Shown here: positions 23,416 to 31,841 of the stretch, piece by piece | How the letters are laid out: each line of letters opens with the position of its first letter | How positions within the stretch are numbered: the stretch's first letter is position 1 | Source: Ancylobacter dichloromethanicus | GTDB lineage: Bacteria > Pseudomonadota > Alphaproteobacteria > Rhizobiales > Xanthobacteraceae | Reading direction: 5' to 3' | DNA: 64,000 nucleotides | Assembly: GCF_018390645.1 (NCBI RefSeq) | Contig: NZ_JAHBGC010000052.1 | Location: 145,833-209,832, forward strand | Program-made: the position numbers and the translations under genes | The notes under the pieces: model-generated | Told to the model about the DNA's origin: nothing | Databases searched by the model: none | What the model saw: the letters and a program-made list of their open reading frames with translations, nothing else

Positions 23416-24135
23416 TCAGAAGGGCGCCACGACATCGTAGATGCGCTGGCCCCAGGCGGGTTGCTGGACATCCGTCAGCCGCCCGCGCCCACCATAGGAG
23501 ACGCGTGCCTCGGCGATCTTGTCGTAAGAGATCTGGTTGCGGCCGGAGAGGTCGAGCGGGTTGACCATGCCGGCGATGGTGAGCACCCGCACTTCGTAGT
23601 TCACCAGGATTTCCTGCGAACCACGGATCATCAGGTTGCCGTTCGGCAGCACCCCGGTGACGACGGCGGCGACCGAAAGCTGGAGCTTCTCCGAGCGGTC
23701 GATGGTGCCCTTGCCCTTCATCTTGGTGTCCGAATTCATGTCGAGGCTGCCGGTTGCCGAGCCGAAGGCGCCGCTCCAGCCATAGCCTTCCGCTCCGGCG
23801 GCGATGTCGAGCCCGGCCTGCTGGGCAGAATTGCGCGAACGGTCGATCTGGTTGTCGAACTGCGCCTTGTCGTCCAGCGCGATGTTCACGGTGAGCACGT
23901 CGCCCACCTTGGCGGCGCGGATGGTGCGGTAGATGCTCTGCGAGTTCTGGTCCCAGGCGGAGGCGAAGCTGCGCGCGGGCGGGGGCGGAAACGCCATCGG
24001 GATCGGGTCGGTCGGCTCCGAGATGCCGTAGCCCACCGGCGTCAGCGAGGGGCCGGTGGCGAGGTTGTCATAGGTCTTCTGGCAGCCGGCCAGGGCAAGC
24101 GCACCGACGGCTGCGAGGATGAGGAGACGTTTCAT
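23416..24135 (-). CDS. flgH: Flagellar L-ring lipoprotein FlgH
   Basis: A 239-residue outer-membrane lipoprotein. Lipobox LALAGC with Cys18, then the FlgH signatures QSIYRTIRAAKVGDVLTVNI, NRDS-like region NQIDRSRNSAQQ, LPNGNLMIRGSQEILVNYE and GMVNPLDLSGRNQISYDKIA. It forms the bushing in the outer membrane, showing the organism is a diderm with a standard flagellum. ATG overlaps the motE stop. Confidence 0.96.
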   Translation of the reverse strand: MKRLLILAAVGALALAGCQKTYDNLATGPSLTPVGYGISEPTDPIPMAFPPPPARSFASAWDQNSQSIYRTIRAAKVGDVLTVNIALDDKAQFDNQIDRSRNSAQQAGLDIAAGAEGYGWSGAFGSATGSLDMNSDTKMKGKGTIDRSEKLQLSVAAVVTGVLPNGNLMIRGSQEILVNYEVRVLTIAGMVNPLDLSGRNQISYDKIAEARVSYGGRGRLTDVQQPAWGQRIYDVVAPF

Positions 24136-24872
24136 GACGACTTTCCGCCGGACTGTGGACGCTTGCCGATGCCGACCATGACGCTGGTCAGCCGGGCGGC
24201 GCGGGCGGGATCCATTTCGTTGAGGATCGCGCTGGCGACGCGGGCGTTGAGCTTGGCGAGAATCGCCGCGGCCGGGTCATCGCCCATGATGGTGAGCTGC
24301 GCGGAGGCGGCGTCGGGGCGCATTTGCGAGAATACGGCGATCACCGCGTCGTCCGCCTTGTGAAGGAACTCCTCGCGCCGGGCGAGCCAGCTCTCATATT
24401 CCGCGCGCTTGGCTTCCAGTTTGGCGATGCGGTCCTCGATCTGCTTTTCCATGGCGTCGAGCGCGGCCTTCTGACGGGCGAAGCGCGCATCGCGGGCGGC
24501 GTCCAGGATGCCCTCGCAATACTGGTCGGCATTGTCGCCGCCCGGTGCGGGAGGGGCCGGCCGGGTCGCGGTCATCGGCGCGGCGGCGTCGACCGACGCT
24601 GCGGTCTCGGCGTGCAGAAGGGGAGCGCCGAGTGTGGCGGCAGCGAGCGCGGCGGCCACAATCGCGATCATATCGAGGGTGCGTTGGCCTCGGCCTCGGC
24701 TGCGGCGCAGCGGCGGCCGCAGGTCGGGCAGTTGGTCGGGTGGCGGGCCGCGGCGCCCCCCTTCCTCCGGGTCGTCATCGTGTACGACACGGCCGAGGGC
24801 GAGCACGAGCACGCCGCAGAAGCCACCGACCAGGAAGGCCAGGAGATGGGTGAAGACGAGTAATGCGCTCAT
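24132..24872 (-). CDS. motE: MotE-like motility chaperone with an extra N-terminal membrane segment
   Basis: A 246-residue protein. The C-terminal two thirds is MotE: an N-terminal hydrophobic signal (about 68-88), a spacer, a coiled coil (KAALDAMEKQIEDRIAKLEA, RAEYESWLARREEFL), and the MgtE-N-like fold MGDDPAAAILAKL, NARVASAILNEMDPARAARLTSVM. MotE is a rhizobial periplasmic chaperone for MotC. The first 67 residues are additional: a membrane helix (FLVGGFCGVLVLALG) followed by an acidic then Arg/Pro-rich stretch. The ATG at 24872 has an excellent GAGGAG site, while the ATG at 24671 at the usual MotE start has none, so the longer form is reported. Confidence 0.8.
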   Translation of the reverse strand: MSALLVFTHLLAFLVGGFCGVLVLALGRVVHDDDPEEGGRRGPPPDQLPDLRPPLRRSRGRGQRTLDMIAIVAAALAAATLGAPLLHAETAASVDAAAPMTATRPAPPAPGGDNADQYCEGILDAARDARFARQKAALDAMEKQIEDRIAKLEAKRAEYESWLARREEFLHKADDAVIAVFSQMRPDAASAQLTIMGDDPAAAILAKLNARVASAILNEMDPARAARLTSVMVGIGKRPQSGGKSS

Positions 24873-24906
24873 TGCATAGGCTCCTCGGCCAGTCCGGCCG
24901 CGGGCG

Positions 24907-26031
24907 TCACTGGATGATCAGTTCGGCCTGCAGCGCGCCCGCGGTCTTGATCGCCTGAAGCACGGAGATGATGTCCGTCGGCCTCATCCCCATACGGTTC
25001 AGACCTTGCACGAGGGTCTCCAGATCGGGGCCCCGCACCACGGCGAGGTAACCGCCCTCCTGCTGCACCTGCACATCGGTGCGCGGCACGACCACGGTTT
25101 CGCCGTCCGAGAACGGGGCTGGCTGGGAGACTTCCGGCGTCTCGGTGACGCGCACGGTGAGCGCGCCCTGGGTCACCGCGACGGTGGAGATCTTGACGTT
25201 GCGCCCGATCACCACAGTGCCGGAACGCTGGTCGATGACCACCCGCGCAGGGGTGTCGGTCTCAACCGGCAGGTCGCCGAGGATCGCCAGGAAGCGCGCC
25301 GGGCTGATATTGGGCGGACGCAGCACCGAGACGCTGCGCAGGTCCCGGGCCATCGCCACCGGGCGGTTGGGGCCGCCGATCTTGCCGTAGTCGAGAGTGT
25401 TCTTGCCGAAGCGGGCGTTGATCGCGTCGGCGACCCGCGCCGCGGTGGCGAAATCGGGGTTGGCGAGCTCGACCACGATGCTGGGCAGTTCGGAGAGCTG
25501 GCCGGGGGCGGCCTTCTCGACCAGCGCGCCATTGGGGACGCGGGCGGCGGTCGGCACGCCCTCGGTGATGCTGTCCGCCTCGCCGGAGGCGACATAGCCG
25601 GTGACGGCGAGCTGGCCCTGCGCGACCGCGTAGGTCAGGCCGTCCGGGCCGTTGAGCGGGGTGATGAGCAGCGTGCCGCCCTTCAACGAGGTGGCATCTC
25701 CCATCGAGGCGACGTTGACGTCGATGCGCACGCCGACGCCGGCGAAGGGCGGCAGGTTGGCGGTCACCGCGACGGCGGCGACGTTGCGCGCCCGCAGCGG
25801 CACGCCGCGCGTGCTGATGCCCATGCGATCGAGCATCGACTGCATCGCCTGCTCGGTGAAGGGCGAGTTGCGGAACGTGTCGCCGGTGCCCTGCAGGCCG
25901 ATGACGAGGCCGTAGCCGAGCAACTGGTTCTCGCGCACCCCCTGGATGGAGGAAATGTCCTTGATCCGGGTGGCGGCGTTCGCGCTGGCGGCGGCCAGCA
26001 GGAAAAGCAGGGCGGGGAGGATCCGGCGCAT
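24907..26031 (-). CDS. flgI: Flagellar P-ring protein FlgI
   Basis: A 374-residue periplasmic protein: signal peptide (about 1-20), then RIKDISSIQGVRENQLLGYG, IGLQGTGDTFRNSPFTEQAM, FAGVGVRIDVNVASMGDATSL in short segments, and the C-terminal LVQGLNRMGMRPTDIISVLQ. FlgI builds the P ring around the rod in the peptidoglycan layer. The ATG at 26031 overlaps the flgA stop (ATGA); a GTG immediately before it is an alternative start. Confidence 0.96.
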   Translation of the reverse strand: MRRILPALLFLLAAASANAATRIKDISSIQGVRENQLLGYGLVIGLQGTGDTFRNSPFTEQAMQSMLDRMGISTRGVPLRARNVAAVAVTANLPPFAGVGVRIDVNVASMGDATSLKGGTLLITPLNGPDGLTYAVAQGQLAVTGYVASGEADSITEGVPTAARVPNGALVEKAAPGQLSELPSIVVELANPDFATAARVADAINARFGKNTLDYGKIGGPNRPVAMARDLRSVSVLRPPNISPARFLAILGDLPVETDTPARVVIDQRSGTVVIGRNVKISTVAVTQGALTVRVTETPEVSQPAPFSDGETVVVPRTDVQVQQEGGYLAVVRGPDLETLVQGLNRMGMRPTDIISVLQAIKTAGALQAELIIQ

Positions 26032-26600
26032 CACGGCACGCTGATCCGGACCGAGCCGTCCGCCTGCGCGACGCCGGAGACGAACTTACCGCTGTCGGCG
26101 TTCTTCAGCCGCACCATCGCGCCGGCCGCGGCGGATTCCAGCGGCACGCCGATGGCGGTGATGCTCAGCCCACCCTTCTCGAAGCGGATCTCGGTGGCGA
26201 TGCCGCGGGTCACCGGCTGCGCCTCGCGCACCGCCGCCACCGGAATGACATTGCCGGCGAGCAGCGTGCGGCGGGCGATCTTGCCGACCAGTTGGCTTGG
26301 GCTCACCGCGACCCGGTGCTGGCTCGCCATCGCCGTCGGGAAGCTGCGCTCCTCCAGCATGGCGGCGGAGATGGCCTCGCCGGGTGCGATGGTGACGGCA
26401 GCGACCGGCAGGGAAATCGCCGCCGGCGGGGCGGGGGCGACCGGGGCCGGTGCCGGCTCGGCCGCCGGCTCGGCGGCCTGTTCCGCCGCGGCAACGGTGT
26501 CCGCGATGGTTCGCTCGGCGAGCGCGGCGCGCGACTGCGCCTGCGCGAGGGCGCACGACAGCGCGAGGACGGCGAGCGCCCCGGTGATGAGCCGAAACAT
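26031..26600 (-). CDS. flgA: P-ring assembly chaperone FlgA
   Basis: A 189-residue periplasmic protein: signal peptide (1-21), then a linker of about 40 residues rich in Ala, Glu and Pro that is longer than usual, then the SAF-type domain: VAAVTIAPGEAISAAMLEER, VGKIARRTLLAGNVIP and the C-terminal GAMVRLKNADSGKFVSGVAQ. FlgA guides FlgI into the P ring, and the two genes are adjacent. The gene starts 14 bases after flgG. Confidence 0.93.
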   Translation of the reverse strand: MFRLITGALAVLALSCALAQAQSRAALAERTIADTVAAAEQAAEPAAEPAPAPVAPAPPAAISLPVAAVTIAPGEAISAAMLEERSFPTAMASQHRVAVSPSQLVGKIARRTLLAGNVIPVAAVREAQPVTRGIATEIRFEKGGLSITAIGVPLESAAAGAMVRLKNADSGKFVSGVAQADGSVRISVP

Positions 26601-26614
26601 GGCGGTGGTCCTTG

Positions 26615-27403
26615 CTAGCGGATGCCCTTGGAGACCGTCGCGGCCATCTCGTCGGCCGCCTGGATCACCTTGGAGTTCATCTCGTAGGCGCGCTGGGAGG
26701 AGATCAACTGGGTGATCTCCTTGATCGGGTCGACGTTCGAGCTTTCGAGGTAGCCCTGGTGGATCCGGCCGAAGCCCGGGCCACCGGCGACGCCGGTGAC
26801 GGGCTGCCCGGAGGCGTCGGTCTCGCGGTACAGATTGTTGCCGATCGGCTCCAGCCCGCCATCATTGGCGAAATTGGCGAGGCTGAGCTGCCCGAGCAAC
26901 TGCGGCGCCGTCTGCGAGGCGACCTTGGCGTAGACGCTGCCGGTCTCGTTGACGACGATCTCGACCGTGTCGTCCGGAAAGCTGATGGCCGGCTGGACCA
27001 CATAGCCGTCATTGGTGACCAGCTCGCCATTCGGCCCCTTGTTGAAGGAGCCGGCGCGGGTGAACAGCTCCTCGCCGGTCGGGCCGGTGATGGCGAACCA
27101 GCCGCGACCGTTGACGGCGAGATCGAGCGGGTTGCCGGTCTGGGCCAGCGGCCCCTGAATGTGCAGATTGCGCACCCCTACGGTGCGCACGCCCAGCCCG
27201 ATGAGGGCGCCGTCCGGGATCGGCAGGCCGCCCTCGACATTGGGCACGCCCTGCGCCCGCTCGGCCTGGTAGAGCAGGTCGGCGAATTCGGCGCGGGCAC
27301 GCTTGAAGCCGGTGGTGTTGATGTTGGCGATATTGTTCGCGATGACCTCGACATTGGTCTGCTGCGCGCTCATGCCGGTGGCGGCGATGGCCAGTGCTCT
27401 CAT
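26615..27403 (-). CDS. flgG: Flagellar distal rod protein FlgG
   Basis: A 262-residue rod protein. The N-terminal segment [20 protein letters not shown] and [18 protein letters not shown], the central GSVYAKV region and the C-terminal [19 protein letters not shown] all match FlgG. The terminal helices pack together to form the distal rod. It ends 14 bases before flgA and starts 10 bases after fliE. Confidence 0.97.
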   Translation of the reverse strand: MRALAIAATGMSAQQTNVEVIANNIANINTTGFKRARAEFADLLYQAERAQGVPNVEGGLPIPDGALIGLGVRTVGVRNLHIQGPLAQTGNPLDLAVNGRGWFAITGPTGEELFTRAGSFNKGPNGELVTNDGYVVQPAISFPDDTVEIVVNETGSVYAKVASQTAPQLLGQLSLANFANDGGLEPIGNNLYRETDASGQPVTGVAGGPGFGRIHQGYLESSNVDPIKEITQLISSQRAYEMNSKVIQAADEMAATVSKGIR

Positions 27404-27413
27404 CTCGATGCCC

Positions 27414-27728
27414 TCAAATCGCCAGACGCGATATTTCCTGATAGGCGGCGACGACCTTGTCGCGCACCGCCAGCGCGGTCTGCAGCGTCTCTTCCGCCGC
27501 CATGATGGTCTGCACCACCTGCTGCACCGAGGCCTTGCCCTGGATGCCGCTGATGGCCGTCGTTTCCGCCCCCTTCAGCGAGCTGATCGCCTGCCCGGAA
27601 ATGTCCGCCAGAATGTTGCTGAAGTCGCCTTCGGCCACGGCGCGCGTCGAGGCCGTGCCGGCGGCCGAGGGGCCGGCCGTTGCGGCGGTGCCGCGGAGCG
27701 AGACGGAAGTGAGCGCGTCCAGCATCAT
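27414..27728 (-). CDS. fliE: Flagellar rod-MS ring junction protein FliE
   Basis: A 104-residue protein with the FliE C-terminal helices [20 protein letters not shown] and [14 protein letters not shown]. It links the MS ring to the proximal rod. Its tandem ATGATG start overlaps the flgC stop. The flgB-flgC-fliE-flgG order is the standard proximal-rod cluster. Confidence 0.94.
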   Translation of the reverse strand: MMLDALTSVSLRGTAATAGPSAAGTASTRAVAEGDFSNILADISGQAISSLKGAETTAISGIQGKASVQQVVQTIMAAEETLQTALAVRDKVVAAYQEISRLAI

Positions 27729-28147
27729 CCAGCCCTCAAAAGATCAATGGTCATGGAAATCATCGAGCGTGCCTGTTTCATCATCTGGAGATTGGCCGAA
27801 TAGGAACGGCCGGCCTCGCGCAGGTCCGCCATCTCGACGAGCATGTTCACGTTGGGCAGCTTGACGTCGCCACTGGCATCGGCCGCCGGATTGCCGGGGT
27901 CGTGCTCTATGACGAAGGGCGTCGTGCGGTCGACGCCGAGCGAGCGCACGGCGACGCGGGTCATGTCGGTGGTGCGGTCGGTCTGGGCCGAGAACTCGAT
28001 CGTTTTGCGCCGGAAGGGGTCGGCGCCGGGACTGTTGCCCGTGGAGCGGGCATTGGCGATGTTCTCCGAGGCCACCCGCATGCGCAGCGACTGCGCCTGC
28101 ATGCCGGAACCGGAGATGGACGTGATGGACCGCAGCGCGTCGATCAT
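27725..28147 (-). CDS. flgC: Flagellar proximal rod protein FlgC
   Basis: A 140-residue rod protein: N-terminal [54 protein letters not shown] and C-terminal [17 protein letters not shown] match FlgC. The ATG at 28147 is placed 7 bases from AAGGAG; a TTG one codon upstream is too close to that site. It starts 3 bases after the flgB stop. Confidence 0.95.
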   Translation of the reverse strand: MIDALRSITSISGSGMQAQSLRMRVASENIANARSTGNSPGADPFRRKTIEFSAQTDRTTDMTRVAVRSLGVDRTTPFVIEHDPGNPAADASGDVKLPNVNMLVEMADLREAGRSYSANLQMMKQARSMISMTIDLLRAG

Positions 28148-28150
28148 CAA

Positions 28151-28531
28151 TTAGCTCCTTACGCTTGCCAGCACCATGCGGTGAAAGGCCCGCACGATGC
28201 CGGTGTTCAGACTGAAGGCGCTGCTGACCTCGGCCGCCTTCAGCATCTGCTGGTCGAGGCTCACCGAGTTGCCGGATTCGGTGACATCCCAGCTCTCGGC
28301 ATCGCTCACCCGGGTGCGGGCGGCCTGCGTGTCGCCGACGGGCAGGTGGCCGGGCGAGGTGCGCACGGACGCCAGCTTTGTCTGGTCGAGCACCGCAGCA
28401 AACGGTTCGACATCCGCGGCGCGATAACCGGGCGTGTTGGCATTGGCGACGTTCGCCGCGATCGTCGCCTGCCGGACCGATGCCCATGCGGCATGGCGGG
28501 AGGTGAGATCGAACAGGAAGATCTTTTCCAA
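28151..28531 (-). CDS. flgB: Flagellar proximal rod protein FlgB
   Basis: A 126-residue rod protein beginning with a TTG start: EKIFLFDLTSRHAAW, ATIAANVANANTPGYRAADV and C-terminal FSLNTGIVRAFHRMVLASV match FlgB. The TTG at 28531 has GGAG about 8 bases upstream and gives the usual family length. The frame continues upstream, but those residues have no FlgB resemblance and overlap the next gene. It is the only rod gene here lacking an ATG. Confidence 0.88.
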   Translation of the reverse strand: MEKIFLFDLTSRHAAWASVRQATIAANVANANTPGYRAADVEPFAAVLDQTKLASVRTSPGHLPVGDTQAARTRVSDAESWDVTESGNSVSLDQQMLKAAEVSSAFSLNTGIVRAFHRMVLASVRS

Positions 28532-28616
28532 CGGTTGGTCTCCGCGTTCCCTTGCGAAGACCCTAGAGCGGTAACCTTGCACGAGGCTGGAACAGCTCCG
28601 AGCGTGTCGACCGGCG

Positions 28617-29075
28617 TCAGTGCGTGCTGATCCGGGCGGTGGCGAGCGCCGTCTCGAAACGGGCCAGATTCTCGGCTCCGCCGCCGAGAGCACGGACGAA
28701 CTCTATGCTGTCGATATGGACGCCGACGGTGTGATCGTCGAAAATGACATGAAACGCCACCGTCAGTTCGGCATGCCGCAAGCGCATGGCGATCGACACA
28801 TGCGGGGGCAGCCCCCAGTCGCTGTCGATCACCGCCTTGCGGGCATAGTGAAGCTGTCCCGGCTTGATGAAGAGCTCGGCCGATGAGGCGACGAGGTCGT
28901 CGATATTGCTGTCCTGCCGCGCGTTTATATAGGCGATGACGACGCCGGCATTGGTGAGGCACAGTTCGGTGAGGAAGCCGCGCAAGGTTTCCGCCAGCAG
29001 ATGCTCGTAGCGCAGCAACTCCAGCGGCGACAGGCTTTCCTTGTCGAGGCGGTGGCAGCCGTTATTTTCCGGCAT
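28617..29075 (-). CDS. Conserved-looking protein of unknown function between flhB and flgB
   Basis: A 152-residue soluble protein with no signal peptide. It has an N-terminal helical part (LSPLELLRYEHLLAETLRGF), a hydrophobic strand (TNAGVVIAYINAR) and an alternating strand-rich second half (VSIAMRLRHAELTVAFHVIF, HTVGVHIDSIEFVRAL). I do not recognise the family. Its position, with its start 14 bases inside the end of flhB, suggests it serves the flagellar export gate or rod assembly, but no function is assigned. The ATG at 29075 has GAGG 6 bases upstream; an ATG at 29090 lacks a site. Confidence 0.7.
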   Translation of the reverse strand: MPENNGCHRLDKESLSPLELLRYEHLLAETLRGFLTELCLTNAGVVIAYINARQDSNIDDLVASSAELFIKPGQLHYARKAVIDSDWGLPPHVSIAMRLRHAELTVAFHVIFDDHTVGVHIDSIEFVRALGGGAENLARFETALATARISTH

Positions 29076-30138
29076 CTGGGCCTCGCGCATAGAGAAAATA
29101 GAGAATCTTGGCCACCGGCCGATAGAATCCCTGCGGAATCCACTGGTCGACCTCGATCGCGTCGTACATCGCCCGCGCCAGGGCCCGATCCTCGATCACC
29201 GGCACGCCGTGGCTTTCCGCGATGGCGCGGATCTTGAGGGCGATCAGGTCGGCGCCCTTGGCCAGCACCAGCGGGGCGCCGCCCTTCACGCGGTCATAAT
29301 ACAGCGCGATGGCATAGTGCGTCGGGTTGGCGATGACCAGGGAGGCGCGGGGCACGGCATTCATCATGCGGTGGCGCGCCCGTTCCTTGGCCAGCGAGCG
29401 CAGCCGCGCCTTGACGATCGGGTCGCCCTCGGCCTGCTTGAACTCCTCCTTCACCTCCTGCTTGGTCATGCGCAGCTCGGAGCGCCAGCTGAGCCGCGAC
29501 CAGACCAGGTCGATGCAGACAAGGGCGATGGTGGCCACGCAGATGGCGGACACCAGCCGCACCGCCAGCCCGAGCAGCAGGGAGGGAATCTGGTTCGGCT
29601 CGCTCGACATGGCGCCGATGATGCTGTCCTTCGCCGACATCAGCAGCAGCACGCAGATCAGCGAGATGGCGGCGAATTTGAACACCGACTTGCCGAACTC
29701 GACATGGCCCCGCTTGCCGAAGATCCGCTTCCAGCCAGCGGCCGGCGACACGCGCGACCATTGCGGACGGATGCGCTCGCCCACCATCCGGGGCTGGTTC
29801 TGCATCAACGAGGCGACGAGGCCGCCGGCAGCCAGCACCACGACGATGGGCAGCAGGAAGCGGGCGGCAAGCGTGAACGCCGTCCAGAACAGCGCCACCG
29901 CATCCTCGCCGGAGAACAGCCGCACGCCACCGGGATCGTCGAGAAAGCGGGACAGCCCACCGGACAGAAGGCTCGCCTGCGGCCCGGCGAAAAGCGACAG
30001 GCTGACAAGAATGCCAACCAGCGAGGCAAACAGCGTCGCCTCGCGGGAAAACGGGACATTGCCCTTTTCCAGCGCGTCCGAGATCTTCTTTTCGCTGGCC
30101 TCCTCGGTTTTGCTGTCCTTGTCGTTATCCTCCGACAT
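29062..30138 (-). CDS. flhB: Flagellar export apparatus switch protein FlhB
   Basis: A 358-residue protein: an N-terminal charged start, four membrane helices (about 35-210), then the cytoplasmic domain with the self-cleavage motif NPTH at residues 271-274 in LVIANPTHYAIALYYD. Cleavage there, together with FliK, switches export from rod/hook to filament subunits. The segments MTKQEVKEEFKQAEGDP and RALARAMYDAIEVDQWIPQ are characteristic. Confidence 0.96.
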   Translation of the reverse strand: MSEDNDKDSKTEEASEKKISDALEKGNVPFSREATLFASLVGILVSLSLFAGPQASLLSGGLSRFLDDPGGVRLFSGEDAVALFWTAFTLAARFLLPIVVVLAAGGLVASLMQNQPRMVGERIRPQWSRVSPAAGWKRIFGKRGHVEFGKSVFKFAAISLICVLLLMSAKDSIIGAMSSEPNQIPSLLLGLAVRLVSAICVATIALVCIDLVWSRLSWRSELRMTKQEVKEEFKQAEGDPIVKARLRSLAKERARHRMMNAVPRASLVIANPTHYAIALYYDRVKGGAPLVLAKGADLIALKIRAIAESHGVPVIEDRALARAMYDAIEVDQWIPQGFYRPVAKILYFLYARGPDAGK

Positions 30139-30161
30139 GGCGGCCCCCGGCCTGGGCGAAC

Positions 30162-31184
30162 CTAGCGCACATAGGCTTCTTCCTCATTGCCGGAATTGAG
30201 CTCGATCTCCCCCCGGCCGGCCATTTCCAGTGCCAGATCGGTGATCGCCCGGCGGGCCTCGTGCACGTCGCGGTGGGAGGCAGGCTCGCTGCTCCCCAAT
30301 TCCTGCTCGACCATGCGGCGCACGCGGGAGCCGAGCGACTGCAGGATCACCTCGCGGAAGTCGGGACTGGTACCCTTCAGCGCCATCACCGTGCGGTCGT
30401 TCGGCACCTGGTCGAACAGCGCGGTGCGCGCGCGCGGCGGCAGACTGATGATGTCGTCGAAGGTGAAGAGCAGCCCCTTGAGGATCTCAGCCGATTTCGG
30501 GCGCGTGGCGGCCAGGCTGGCGAGCACGTTCTCCATGTCGTCGCGCTCCATCTTGTTGATGATGTCGGCGATGCGGGCATGGGTGTCGGCGCCCGAATTG
30601 CGGGCCAGATTGACCATGAATTCTTCGTGGATGGTGTGCTCGATGATGTGCATCGTCTCGTCGACGATGGGCTTGAACACCAGCATGCGGCGCATCACGC
30701 CGTTGCGCATCTCCTCGGGAAGGTGCCCAAGAACTTTGGCGGCGCAGCTCGGCTTGACCTTGGAAAGCAAAAGCGCGCCGATCTGCGGGTGCTCCTTGAG
30801 GATGTAAGCCGCGATCGTGGCTTCGGCCACGCCGGAAATACGATCCCAGATCGAGTGATTGGCCGCACCGAGCACGTCGGTCATCAGCGCGGCGATCTGC
30901 TCGGGCGGAAGCACGCCGTCGAGCAGGCGCTCGACGTCGCCGGGCGAGCCTCCGATATGGGCACCGGCTACGAACTGGGTGGCGAATTCCTCAATGGCGA
31001 GTTCGACCTGACCGGTGGAGACCGGGCGCATCTCCGCGATGGTGCGGGTGATTGCCTTGATCTCCTCCGGCTCGAAATGCTTCATCAGCCGCGCCGCCAC
31101 CGGCCGGCCCATGGCCATGAGCAGGGCGGCGACGCGATCGGAGCCCTGCAGTGGGCGGCTGGTTCGGGTGGCGACGCCGTTCAT
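30162..31184 (-). CDS. fliG: Flagellar motor switch protein FliG
   Basis: A 340-residue protein with the three FliG domains: the N-terminal FliF-binding region (RVAALLMAMGRPVAARLMKH), the middle domain with the EHPQIGALLLSKVKPSCAAKVLGHL segment in short pieces, and the C-terminal torque domain with LPPRARTALFDQVPNDRTVM. The ATG at 31184 starts at MNGVATRTSRPL. FliG contacts MotA and turns stator work into rotation. It is transcribed between fliN and flhB. Confidence 0.95.
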   Translation of the reverse strand: MNGVATRTSRPLQGSDRVAALLMAMGRPVAARLMKHFEPEEIKAITRTIAEMRPVSTGQVELAIEEFATQFVAGAHIGGSPGDVERLLDGVLPPEQIAALMTDVLGAANHSIWDRISGVAEATIAAYILKEHPQIGALLLSKVKPSCAAKVLGHLPEEMRNGVMRRMLVFKPIVDETMHIIEHTIHEEFMVNLARNSGADTHARIADIINKMERDDMENVLASLAATRPKSAEILKGLLFTFDDIISLPPRARTALFDQVPNDRTVMALKGTSPDFREVILQSLGSRVRRMVEQELGSSEPASHRDVHEARRAITDLALEMAGRGEIELNSGNEEEAYVR

Positions 31185-31197
31185 GCTGCGATCCGGC

Positions 31198-31563
31198 CTA
31201 GCGTGCCGGCTCCGGGCCCGTGGCACCGACGATCTCGGTCAGCGACACCCCGAAGCGTGAATTGTCCTCGTCGACGACGACCACTTCGCCGCGGGCGATG
31301 ATGCGGCCATTGACGACGATGTCGACCGGCTCGCCGACCCGGCGGTCGAGCGGCACGATGGCGCCGCGCCCGAGCTTCATGAGCTGGGCGACCGGCAGGC
31401 TGGCGGAGCCGAGTACCACCTGCAGCGTTACCGGTACGCGCAACAGCGTGTCCATGCCGCGGCCGCGGAAGCTCTCATCGGGAGTGGTCGCCGCCGCGAT
31501 CGGCGGCGGGGAAAAGGTCTCTAAGGTCATGGCCGGAGCTCCGGGCGTGTCAGGTCGTGTCAT
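31198..31563 (-). CDS. fliN: Flagellar motor switch protein FliN
   Basis: A 121-residue protein with the SpoA/FliN domain: LLRVPVTLQVVLGSASLPVA, MKLGRGAIVPLDRRVGEPVD and NGRIIARGEVVVVDEDNSRF, ending in the family-typical VSLTEIV. It forms the lower C ring. The ATG at 31563 overlaps the upstream stop (ATGA); a second ATG 11 codons in is possible. The N-terminal 35 residues are variable. Confidence 0.95.
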   Translation of the reverse strand: MTRPDTPGAPAMTLETFSPPPIAAATTPDESFRGRGMDTLLRVPVTLQVVLGSASLPVAQLMKLGRGAIVPLDRRVGEPVDIVVNGRIIARGEVVVVDEDNSRFGVSLTEIVGATGPEPAR

Positions 31564-31841
31564 CGGCTGCGCGGCACGCCGGCCCGCTCGAGCCGGCCGA
31601 CGAGATCTTCGGCCTGATGGATCTTCACGCTGAGGTCGGCCAGCAGGGCGCGGCTGTCGTCATTGAGCAGCGCCACAGCATCGCGCGCCTCGGCCAGCGC
31701 CGCGGCGCTGTCGTGAAGGGCGAGCCGGTAGGTGAGGCCGACATGGGAGAACTGTTTGAGCTTGCGGTACATCATCACGACGCAGCCGCTCGTCACCACG
31801 AGGGCGACGAACAGCAGGGCCTCAGCGGGGGAGAAGGTCAT
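31560..31841 (-). CDS. Small membrane-anchored coiled-coil protein between fliM and fliN
   Basis: A 93-residue protein with one N-terminal membrane helix (about 6-24, ALLFVALVVTSGCVVMMY) and a charged, heptad-like helix (about 40-88: ALHDSAAALAEARDAVALLN, DLSVKIHQAEDLVGRLERA). I do not recognise a named family. It overlaps fliM by 20 bases and fliN by 4, so it is translationally coupled to two C-ring genes. A motor- or stator-related role is plausible, but no function is assigned. Confidence 0.75.
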   Translation of the reverse strand: MTFSPAEALLFVALVVTSGCVVMMYRKLKQFSHVGLTYRLALHDSAAALAEARDAVALLNDDSRALLADLSVKIHQAEDLVGRLERAGVPRSR

